Source: Parascedosporium putredinis (taxonomy: Eukaryota > Ascomycota > Sordariomycetes > Microascales > Microascaceae). From it: 64,000 nucleotides of DNA. The translations under genes were made by a program, and so were the position numbers. The notes under the pieces were generated by a model that worked only from the letters and a program-made list of their open reading frames with translations, was not told the DNA's origin and did not search any database. Within the stretch, counting starts at the first letter, position 1; every line of letters starts with the position of its first letter. Location: NCBI GenBank assembly GCA_949357655.1, contig CASHTG010000017.1:186001-250000 (forward strand), given 5' to 3'. Positions 23,439-32,973 of this stretch are shown here, piece after piece.

Positions 23439-24183
23439 TATGAATAGCCGTGTTATCCTTCACGTTGGGATTCTGGTCTCGGTTCTTCTTTGCGGAGGTC
23501 GCTTTTGCGTTCTTCAAAAGAGTTCGAGAACTCGTATGTCGTATTAAACTCAGTATACTTTATGCAGATAGATTGTACAGAAGAAAAGAAATGAGAGTAA
23601 TAACGCAAAAAGAAAAAGACATAAATACAGCTGGGATGCTATGGCTGCGAACTCGGCGGCGCGTACAAATCTCCTTCCCGGTTCCGTGGCTCACGCTCCC
23701 CGGGGGCCGAATTGAGCCAATCGGAGACATTGGGCTTCATGGAAAGGGAGAGAAATAAGGGGCAGTGGGGGAATCGGAGATACCAACCCGGCCATGTCAT
23801 AGGGTAAAAGAGGGCAGAGAGCCACCTTTGCCGTATATGGTTTAAGGGCTCGGTAAAAGTGGCTTCCCGCATCTCCCCGTGGGCACCGATCTAGCACAAC
23901 TACGAGTGCGAGATGCGCAATAGCCGGTAACAAGCACCCGACGAAGCGTTTATAGAGTGAACGGATTTCGAGTCTGCGAAACAGGAGGAAATACAGAAAG
24001 GAAGCATTAGAAGAGAAGACAGAGAAGGATTTCCAAAGTCTACTCCTCAAAGATTAAGATACCATCGCCTCAAAACCTCGATATATTCTTCATCATACCC
24101 TTGCTGCATATTCTCGGAATCCGGTACTCCTCATCCCCTTTGTATCTCTATCCCTTCTCCTCACAGCCCCCCCATCGCCCACT
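23439..24183. promoter_or_regulatory. Shared divergent promoter, FAH / extradiol dioxygenase
   Basis: 745 bp between two divergent ATGs. It contains a degenerate cluster element GGTAAAAGTGGC (23852-23863), about 320 bp from the dioxygenase start and 415 bp from the FAH start. A C/T-rich leader precedes the ATG at 24184. No gene recognised inside. Confidence 0.6.
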
Positions 24184-25288
24184 ATGCCCCTCTCACCAGA
24201 AGATCAGCGCATCCGCATCCTGCGCACCGCGTACGTAATCTACTACCACAGCAACCTAGACAAGATACGCAAGTTCTACGAGGACTTTGGCCTCGCCATC
24301 GCCGAGGAGAGGCAGGACGAGATCTTTTTCAAGGGCTACGGCACGGAACCCTTGTCTACGTGGCCAGGAGGGCGACGGACGGGCGGAGCAGGTTCGGCGG
24401 CGGCGCGTACGAGGTGGAGACCCGCGCGGAGCTCGAGAAAGCGGCGGCGCTACCCGGCGCGAGCGCGATCGAGAAGCTCGATGGACCCGGGGGCGGCGAG
24501 GTGGTGACGCTCACGGACCCGATCGGGTTCAATGTGCTGCTGGTACACGGACAGACGCCCAAGGAGGCGGAGACGCCGGAGCAGCCCCGGCTGGTGGTCA
24601 ACTACGGCGACGCGAAGCCGCGCAAGGGCGAGTTCCACAGGTTCAAGAAGGGAGCGGCTCCCGTGCATCGCTGGGGCCACTACGGCGTGACGTACCCCGA
24701 GGGGCGGTACCAGGATATGTACGACTGGTACACCAAGACCCTGGCGCTGGCGCCCTCCGACGTCGTGTACAAGGACGGGGAGCCCATCTGCTGCTTCTTC
24801 CACATCGACCGTGATCTCGAGTACACGGACCACCACGCCTTCTTCTTCAAGCCGTGCAAGCCCGGCGCGGAGCCGGCCGTGGCGCACTCTGCCTTTGAGG
24901 TGCACGACTTTGATGTCCAGCAGCTCGGGCACCAGTACCTCGAGAGCCAGGGCCACGAGCTGTGCTGGGGTGTTGGCAGGGTATGTCGGATCCTAGACGG
25001 GATGTGTATCAACCGATGAGTATGAAGCTAACGCGGATGGAAATTGTATAGCACGTTCTTGGAAGCCAAGTGTTTGACTATTGGTTCGACACGAGCAAGT
25101 TTATTGTGGTATGACCAAGGACAACAAGGACAGCCCAAACGAGAGACAATGCAGCTAACAATTCGATATTGCTACAGGAACACTACGCGGATGGCGATCT
25201 CGTCAACTCCAAGACCGAGGTGTCCACGGTACAGGCCGGACCTGATGCGCTGGCCATTTGGGGCCCTCCCGTACCGCCTGTCTTTTAA
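24184..25288 (+). CDS. Type I extradiol (meta-cleavage) dioxygenase, VOC superfamily
   Basis: Expected to open a catechol next to the diol using Fe(II) and O2. Three exons, 24184-24980, 25052-25108 and 25178-25288, introns 71 and 69 nt; 321 residues. Two vicinal-oxygen-chelate domains: domain 1 starts RTAYVIYYHSNLDKIRKFYE; domain 2 starts RWGHYGVTYPEGRYQDMYDW. The expected ligand triad is visible: His in RWGHYG, His in VAHSAFEVHDFD, and Glu in FIVEHYADGDLVN. A conserved second-sphere pair may be DHHAFFFK. The Glu is reached only after both introns are removed, which supports the exon model. One base is missing near CCC 24349-24351 (EPL/VYVARR). Some fungal VOC proteins are annotated 'glyoxalase', but the intact triad favours a ring-cleaving dioxygenase. 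Confidence 0.87.
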
Positions 25289-26343
25289 GCTTTCAAGCAA
25301 ATAGGAGGCGACATGGGCAGAAAATGGGGGTGGAGACGGATACTAGCTATCGTTTCTTTGGTGTTTTAACGTGTAAAAGAAATAGTCTCGCCGGAGTGTT
25401 TTAGCTCCCAAAATTTGAATGACATGAATCGATTCCACAACTTCAACTTTGGAGCATACTCCAAACATACCCGTTGACACACAGGCATAATAGCTGCCTT
25501 CCACCCTGTAGCAGAAAAGCAAGCTGGGAGCCCATTCACCACCGTTGGCAGGGTTAGCCATGGGAACGAATGCCGATGACGTTCCCGCAGCTAGCGTCGT
25601 CAATCTCGAAAAGACGCCGGCGGACGCTAGTGCAGCCACCAACACCAGTGTAGGTTAGCGGTAACCACTTTACCCGGTTCCTCCCCTCAAGCAAAAGGAG
25701 ACCGCCTCGGCTCTTGTCGTGTCCTGGCAAGCGGTCCCCTATTTCCCGGTGGAGGACAGTGCCCTTTGCTAGTCCCCGCCAATACTGCAACGTGATCCAG
25801 CGAAAACGCCCAGGTTGAGAGAGAGAGAGAGATGGAGAGAGAGAGTTAGGCGTTAGACGAAGTTTGGTCAAACGACCGGGGTTGCCTCACGATACTATGC
25901 GGTGCGGTGGCGGCACTTCCCACTTTCTTCAGTTTCGCCTCGCTCTACTCGTCCCATCCATCCCTCTACTCACGTTACCCCAGACCAAGGTTCACGTTAG
26001 ACATGCCTGTTTCCATCCAGCTGCTCTTGTAAAATCTTTGATACAGCCCTATCGTGGACCAGGTTTTGGATCTACGTTCCAACAACCATTCCCGTCGGTT
26101 CAAAGGGCTAGGATCCAACGGAGAAAGGAAAGGAAGGATTCTTCCGCCCGCAGATCCGGCAGCCCAGAGCTCATCCCAAAAGCCCATTCCTGCACTGAAA
26201 CCACCTCTCCCATCTCCACTTATATTCTTCATCCGAAATCCACTTCCACATCCCGTACCTCCGCTTCCTGCGAGGCAACCTTTCTAGGGGACGCTCCCCC
26301 GGTAGCCTTCTTCTTCACCACGTTAACGACGGACCCAGTGGCC
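25289..26343. other. Intergenic region upstream of the cluster regulator
   Basis: About 1.05 kb holding the dioxygenase 3' UTR, the cluster element at 25661-25675 and a GA-rich microsatellite near 25819-25848. A frame continuous with the regulator extends upstream of 26344, but its residues look like translated leader (Ser/Pro/Thr-rich). Confidence 0.5.
25661..25675 (-). promoter_or_regulatory. Candidate cluster operator, exact copy 3
   Basis: Minus strand reads GGGTAAAGTGGTTAC, a 15-base match to 17569-17583, followed by CGCTAA where copy 1 has GCTAA. It is about 670 bp upstream of the regulator ATG, which would suit autoregulation. Confidence 0.5.
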
Positions 26344-29300
26344 ATGTACCGGTGCAACGTGTGCGGCAAGACATATGCAGGTCGTACGTCTTTGGCCCGC
26401 CACGCCCTCAACCACCAGAAGCAGAAGCAGCACATTTGCGAAACCTGCGGCGTCGTCTTCTACAGGCGGGACTTGCTCTCCCGACACCTGAAGCTACACA
26501 CCCGCGCACCCTCCGCTTCTGGCGGCGGCTCCGCCCAGTCCGCCGGGTCCGGAGAAGGGAACCCGGAGCCCCGGAAGCGCTGTCACACGGCGTGCAACCG
26601 ATGTCGCGAACTTCGCATACGCTGCAGTGGCGCGAGTCCCTGCGAAGCCTGTTTCAAGGCCGACCAGCCATGCGAATATGATGGCCCGTCCCGCCGGCTC
26701 AGCCACCTCCCCGCCCGGCTTCCGACCGCAGATAGAGAGGTCGACAGCAGCACGGGGCCGAAAGACATGGACTGTTCTCGGCAAAGCTTCGACTACGAGG
26801 GTAACCCGGAAGCCTCCAGCTCCATCCTCCTCGCGTCCCCCGACGACGCCGGCCCAGACCACCCCGCTATATCTGCTCCTTCCGACACGACACTCCGGGC
26901 ACCCGCAGTGAAGTTACCCACCCTCGAGTCCGGCCCTCCCCGCAACTCCATGGCGCCGCGACGCCTCCTCTCTCGGCGCAACTACCCACCGCAGATCAGC
27001 CGCCGCTCCCGAACCTGCCGGCCACGGAGTGCCACGCCATGGTAAACGTGAACAACGTGGAGGCCCTCGACGCGATGGATCTCGAGCTGCACCCCCAGCA
27101 CGTCGACCCCGTCTTCTGGCCCTGGCTGCACGAAAATCTGTACCTGCCCAGCAGTTACGACGAGCTAATATTCGGCACGTTGCAAGGTCCGGGCCTGCTC
27201 AACGCGCCGCCGCCCGGGGACAGGTACCCCTAGAGGCCGAATTTCCCGGCCACCACGCCGACAGGGGCGCGGGCCCATATTATGCCAGCAGCCAGCGCGG
27301 CGGGTCGGGGCCGCAGCCGCCTACTCACGCAGCGGCTCCACGGCGAGGTATACACCCGGGTGGACCACTCCGAGGGGCCAGGGGCCGGCGGTCCCGGCAT
27401 GACACCGCACACCCACGCCCACATCGGCGAGGCGCTACCTCCCAATAACAACGCCGACGACGACAACGGTAACAACGGCGGACCCTATCCCAAAGACGCC
27501 TCACGGCGCTCGGACTCCTCCTACGCAGGCCACGCGGGCCGCATACGAGTCGTAGACGAATTGGTCGGATTCGCCTCGTGCTACCGCGGGGAGCGACCCG
27601 GCACCACGGCCAACCACGCAGCGCACTGGCGCGCCATGTCGTACAAGGTCAAGGAAGCCTTCGAGATCCACGCGGACGCCGCGCCGGCCGACACCCCGCT
27701 GCTCGACCACTTCGTGCACCTCTTCGTCCAGCACTTCGAGCCCCTGTGGCCGCTCTTCAGCCCGCAGACGCTCGACATCCACCAACTCCACCCGCTCCTC
27801 TACCTCGTGCTCACGACCATCGGCGCCATGTACCACGACGACGACCCGGGCTCCGCCGCCTACGGCAACATGATGCACGGCAGCGCGCGGACCTGCCTCA
27901 TGAGCCCCCTCGAGCTCGACAGTCCCGACGGCGACCTCGTCTGGCTCGCCCAGGCCCGCGTGTCCACCCAGATGGCCACCCTCTACTTTGGCCAGCCCCG
28001 CGCCTTCTCCTACGCCCAGCACCTCGGCGCCCTGCTCGCGGCGCAGGCCCGCCGCATGGACCTCTTCTCCGACGCCTACGCCAAGCGCGGCGCCGCCGAT
28101 TTCCGCAACCCCGTCGCCTCGGACCAGGACCGCCTCCACGCCTGGCTGCGCCTCGAGACCCGCCGCCGCCTCGCTTTCGCCATTTTCCGCGCCGAGTCCT
28201 ACACCAGCGTCCTTCTCCACGCCCGGCCGCTCGTCTGGCTCGGCGAGATCGACTTGGCGTTCCCTTCGTGCGAGACTGTCTGGCGCAGCGAGAAGCTCCC
28301 GCCCCGCCTGTGCCTGCAGCTCATCGAGAACGATAGGACCCCCGGCCGCGACCTCCGCGCCTCCGACGTGTATCGCATCGCTCTGGAAAGGACGAGCCGC
28401 TGCCGCCGCTCGACGCCGTCGGGCACGACCTCTTGGCCCTCGGTCTGCTGTGGCCCGTGTGGGAGTGCACGCGCGACCAGGAGATGCTCCTCGGCGACGA
28501 CAGTGAGGAGACTCGTTTCCCCACCGCCTCTGCTGCGGCTACCTCCGCCCTCCAGCTGGACGGGAGCGTCACGGCAGGATCAGCCACCGGGATCCCGAGC
28601 CCCGGCATGTCCAGCATCGGCGCAGAGAGCACGCAAAGCCAAAGCCAGAGCAACAACCACAACCACCAGCAGCAGCAGCAGCAGCAGCAGCGAACAACGC
28701 TCCTCGCCACCAACGCCCGCCCCCTCAACCTCCCTCCTCACCCCTGGTCCGAGGTAGAGCGCCTCGAAAGCGCGCCCCGACGCATGGCCGACATGGCCGC
28801 CGGGCACGCGCGGCTCCTACGCGCGTGGCAAAAATGGGAAGCCGGCGTGCCCTGGGTCAAGTCCCTCGTCCGCACCGACGCGGACCGCAGCAGCCTCATG
28901 AGCAGCCTCCTATTCTACCACCTCGCCTTCGTCCACCTCAGCTGCCCCGTCTCCAGCCTGCACCAGATCCAGTACGGGCTCGCCGACGGCCGCGCCCCGG
29001 AGCCGGACCACCTCGCCCTGGCATACCGATGGGCTCGCTCCTCCCGGGGCCGGCTCACCGCCGAGAGGGCCATGTCCATCTGCTCGCTCATCGGGAAGCA
29101 AGGGCCCGATGCCCGGCGGAGGCGCGCCGCCGACGTCAAGTTCAACCTGCTGGCCTACATCGCGCTGCACCGCGCCATCGTGGTCCTCTGGGCCTTTGCG
29201 GGCGCCAGCGATTCGGGCAACGGGCTAGGCCCCGCCGCGGGTACGGGAGGGTGGAGGCGGGCTCACGCTGGAGGTGTGGGGGTCGCCGAGATCCCGGTGA

Positions 29301-29431
29301 ACCGGGAAAATAGCGCGAGCATGATACGTTGCCTCGTGGGTCTGTACGATACGATTAGTCCTGGTCGCTGGTCTCCTTTTGCAGAAGCCACCAAGTCTCT
29401 AGGCACCACTCCCTTCCCTAGCTTTGAATGA
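26344..29431 (+). CDS. Transcription factor with two C2H2 fingers plus Zn2Cys6 cluster
   Basis: Nuclear regulator of about 1,000 residues. The ATG at 26344 is chosen because the first finger starts at once: CNVCGKTYAGRTSLARHALN-H, then CETCGVVFYRRDLLSRHLKL-H, and a Zn2Cys6 cluster CHTACNRCRELRIRC plus SPCEACFKADQPCEY. A fungal_trans (PF04082) middle domain follows: DHFVHLFVQHFEPLWPLF, then CLMSPLELDS, RLETRRRLAFAIFRAESY and a C-terminal helical region to 29431. A CAG run gives eight glutamines. One-base breaks lie near 26955 and at AAA 28391-28393. An in-frame stop at 27231-27233 is removed, with the frame kept, by a possible 72-nt intron (27224-27295, GTACCC...CCAG). C2H2+Zn2Cys6 regulators often control adjacent catabolic or secondary-metabolism clusters. 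It ends 84 bp from the convergent reductase gene. Confidence 0.85.
28667..28690 (+). repeat. (CAG)8 trinucleotide repeat in the regulator CDS
   Basis: Eight consecutive CAG codons encode a polyglutamine run in the low-complexity linker, preceded by Ser/Gln/Asn/His-rich codons. Likely length-polymorphic. Confidence 0.9.
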
Positions 29432-29514
29432 GGCGCACAGAGTAAAAGAAAAATAATCTATAATGGGAATCATGTGAGAATCTCGTATACTATGAAAAAG
29501 CTTCTGCTCTCCCC

Positions 29515-30719
29515 TTACGACTGATCCGCCAACAAGCCTGGAATGTCCTCATCCTGCATGGCCCGCCCTTCCTTCACCAGCCTAACCAAGGCAGCGTGTC
29601 TCGCACATTGTACCCCCAGCCCCTCCGCCTTTGAAACGACGAACCCGTTGATATAGTCAATCTCAGTCCGCCTACCAGCCCGAACATCCTGAAGCATAGA
29701 ACTCGTATTCGCCCCCGTGCCCCGCGTCACCCCCGCACATACGCCACCAACTCGGCATCCGTAAACCCCTGCACGCTCTCCCCGGCTTCCTTCTCCGCCG
29801 CCCGAGGGAGCAGCGCACGCAAGACGGGGCCCATCTCGGCGACGAGTTCCGCGATCAAAGTTTCTCGCGGCCCACCATCGAGCAGCTCCCCGTTCTTGCA
29901 GCGAAAGATGGCAGTCAGCGGGTTGATCACCGCGTTGGCAGCCAGCTTTCGGAGCTGGGCTTGCCGTAAGGAGGATGCGGATACGACAGTCGCTTGAGGC
30001 CTGCCGACGCCGCCACGAGCTTCTCAATCATGTAATTCTCCGCAGGATCAGCAGGGACGCTACACGGCCCCGCAGGTCCGTTGGATGCTACGGGGCCCAG
30101 GATCAGGGGCCCCTGCCGGCGTGAACGATCGAGAAGGGGCCAGTATTGTAAACACCCGCGGCACTAATCCCGGCCCAGTACCTTGGCCGACCGCTTGGTT
30201 CAGGGAAGATCTTTGAGGTGACCTCCTCCGTCGTGCCTATTCACGCGGTTAGCAAGTAGGAACGTAATCCGGTTCTCGGACATTCGCACATACCCATCCC
30301 GTTTTGAATAAATAAAATGGTAGAATCTGGCCCCAACCTCGGCCTCACGCGCTGTAAAGCTTCCACGGTCGCAAAAGTCTTGCAAGCCACGATGAGGTTC
30401 CTTATCGAGCCCCCTTCCAACCGTTCCTCCGCCGGCTCTTGCCGCCCGTCCTCCGGCAGAACCTCAACATCCAAGCTCATACCCGACACCCGCTTTGCCT
30501 CACCGTCCACCACGCACTCGATCGCCCGGCTCGCAGCCTCCCACTCCCCGAGCAAGCTTGCTCGGTGAAAGAGCAGCGTGACGCGCGTGCGCTCATTCGA
30601 TGCGACTAGGTAGTGCGCCACGAGCTTCCCCAAGTTACCGACACCGAGGATGTGGATGTGCCGGGAACCATTGTCGGCCACGCCTGTCGCGAGACCCCGG
30701 GCGAGAGGGGGAGGGACAT
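29515..30719 (-). CDS. Ketopantoate reductase-like (PanE/ApbA family) oxidoreductase
   Basis: Two exons, 30719-30294 and 30236-29515, intron 57 nt; 383 residues after four corrections. The Rossmann motif is HIHILGVGNLGKLVAHYL, followed by NLIVACKTFATVEAL, ILFIQNGMGTTEEV and the C-terminal catalytic domain: LRKLAANAVINPLTAIFRCK (Lys and Asn of the family) and SSMLQDVRAGRRTEIDYING. The ATG at 30719 becomes in frame if one C is added to the run complementary to 30707-30711; otherwise the frame opens only with GTG at 30681. Other breaks: GGGG 30106-30109, CC 30000-30001, CCCCC 29730-29734. The family reduces 2-ketopantoate with NADPH. Here, next to a catabolic cluster, it may instead reduce a 2-keto acid from ring cleavage (inference). 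Fungi usually have several paralogues. Confidence 0.83.
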
Positions 30720-31369
30720 GGCGGGCCTCGCAAGCCTAACGATTTTACGCGGTACGAGTGGCCACGGCATCGGGCCGCAAAAATTAGGAGTGTGGTTCCC
30801 GAGCGCTAGAGCGTTTTGCAACCCCGGGGTAAGAAAGAGGAAAAGAGACCGGAGCTGGGTTTTTGTTGTCGTGAGTGTCAAGGTAATTGACCGATTATGT
30901 AACCCGTGAAACCACTTCTAAGACAAGAATATAACGAGAAGAAGACCAAGTAAAGGCAGAGAAAATGGTAACCTAGAGGATTTATGTTACTTTCCAATTA
31001 TTATCAGTGTAGACAAAAGAAGCTAAAATCTAACAAGCGAATGATGACCGCCTACTGCTGCCGGAGGTCACATCCCTGCGCAAGGGCGTTTGCCCAAGGA
31101 TGAGGCGTGGTATAATAAAGTCTCCCCCTTTCTCGTATGCCGTGAACCATGTCCCAAAGCCATACCCTCCGAGAACGCCTTTCCATTCCCTTCTCAGTCA
31201 TTAAAAAAAAAAAAGACCAGGCAAACCGCAACGCAAGGAGAGAAAAAAAGAGTGAACAGACTGCACCACGCGGCACTGATGTATACCTTTGCTCGAGATA
31301 AAGCAAAGATCCCATTTTTATATCCACTCTCCCTCCATATGTCCCATCGGCGACACGTACCCGCTCCCA
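30720..31369. other. Intergenic, reductase promoter and receptor 3' end
   Basis: About 650 bp between two minus-strand genes. A loose AGAAGTGGTTTCAC (30903-30916, minus strand) resembles the cluster element about 190 bp upstream of the reductase start, too weak to annotate. No gene recognised. Confidence 0.45.
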
Positions 31370-32973
31370 CTACCCAACGTGTACACTTCCGAGCCAATCC
31401 TCCCCCGTCGTCGTAGTCGCCGAGTACGCGCTCACCGAGTACGAGCTCCCCGAGTAGTACACCCTCCGAGGATACGTCAGCGGGTGCGCGGCCTCGTCGG
31501 GCGCCGCCGTTTCCTTTTCCTCGCCGTAGAGACCCTCGCCGTAGAGGCTGGACAGGTCGTCGTCGGCCACGGGCCTCTTGCGCGTGGGATACGATCCGAT
31601 CGTGAGCACGTGCGGATACTCGTCGTCGGCGTACCGCGGGGGCGGGGTGGTCGGCGTGCGGCCGCGGCGTAGAACCGGGCTGTCGTGCCGAGGGCCGAGG
31701 CGCCGAAGACGCGGACGAAGAGGGGGTAGAGGGTCGGGATGCAGGCCCCGATAAGGACGCAGTTTGCTTCGATACTAGATATGAGGGGAAAGGATTGTAG
31801 ATGTCAGTTTTGTGCTTCTTACTTTTACAACTACGTGGAGACCAACCTTGTCCAGAGCATGACATCGTTGAGGGCGACTAACACAAGATTCACCCGGTTA
31901 GCTGACCCATCGAGGATAAAGAACACGAGAAACAATAAGGTTTTAGCTTACAGGGAAATTCCTTTTGGCCGGGGAGTTCGGTAATCGTGGTGCATTTATA
32001 GATGGCAACGGCCCCAGCACTACCGCAATCAAACATCACTCGCGTTAGTAACAGGCCAACACGGGCGGTCTCTCACGGGGTTATGATAAGGGAGGCTATC
32101 TTACCAGTAGCCAAATCCCAAAGAAGAAGAGAGAGCCAACTTCTTCTTCCAGTTCATGGTAAGCCTTGCAAGGACTACGGTAGGATAGAGGGCGAGGTAA
32201 AAGTCAAAGGTGGCGGAAAGTACTAGAAAGCTCACAGGACACATGTAAGCGTAAGAATTTCATGATTGCTTCTCGTCCTCAAAGGTCAAAAACCACGGAA
32301 TGCGGCGGCTCCACGGATCACGCCCCCGGCACTACTTACCACCGACGATGAGGCCATAGGTGACCAAGATCCTGGGGTTCCAGCACTTTCCCTCGGCCCC
32401 GAGCCACTGCACCTGGACGGGGGCGCATTGGGCAAAGTTGAAGACGAGCAGGAGGAAGACGGCGAGGGCGTACAAGCTAGAGACGCCCAGCATGAGAACG
32501 CGGTGGATAGGGCCGGGCTGAAAGGTCTTGAAGAGGAGGATGACGACGGCGAACTTGGGGATGGTAAAAGAGAGGATGCCGGGGACGACGGAGAGGATGG
32601 TGTAGAAGAGGACGCGGCTGTGCTGGTCGTGGGTAAGGGAGCTGATGCGCCTCTCGCCGCCGACGCTGATGGCTACGGACATGAAGGCGAGATAGAAGAG
32701 GCTGAGCACCTGGAGAGGGGAAAGATTTGATATTTAGTCTTGGAATTCTATCGAGCATGATGAGAGATTCGCCAAAAGGAAAGCCTTTGGCGAAATGCCG
32801 AAAGATGAAGAACGCACCACTGTGACTATGCAAAGATAATCGTCGGCGCCGTACCTCCCGAGGGAGATGGTCCGGCTAGCAATCCGAGCCGCGACGAAAA
32901 GGACGCCCAACCCCGTGGTCAGGGCCGCGATGACCAGGAAGATGCCGGCTTCGCTCCGGATATCACTTTCCAT
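31370..32973 (-). CDS. Fungal 7-TM rhodopsin-domain (PTH11-like) integral membrane protein
   Basis: Six coding exons: 32973-32818, 32709-32340, 32222-32105, 32019-31952, 31877-31847, 31774-31370; introns of 108, 117, 85, 74 and 72 nt all join in phase; 382 residues. Seven hydrophobic segments are visible, starting with GIFLVIAALTTGLGVLFVAA and including LFYTILSVVPGILSFTIPKF, MLGVSSLYALAVFLLLVFN, FDFYLALYPTVVLARL and CVLIGACIPTLYPLFVRVFG. The WNPRILVTYGL and DVMLWTSIEANCVLIGACIP patterns are typical of the fungal rhodopsin domain (PF20684). No CFEM domain is seen at the N-terminus. The cytosolic tail is Tyr/Ser/Thr-rich. One base is missing in GGGGG 31638-31642. Such proteins are proposed receptors; the ligand is unknown. 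Confidence 0.85.

Noticed and set aside
12624..30719. Polyketide or other secondary-metabolite cluster
   Set aside because: EthD, FAD monooxygenase and a Zn2Cys6 regulator occur in such clusters, but no PKS, NRPS, terpene cyclase or other backbone enzyme is present; the enzyme set fits ring degradation.
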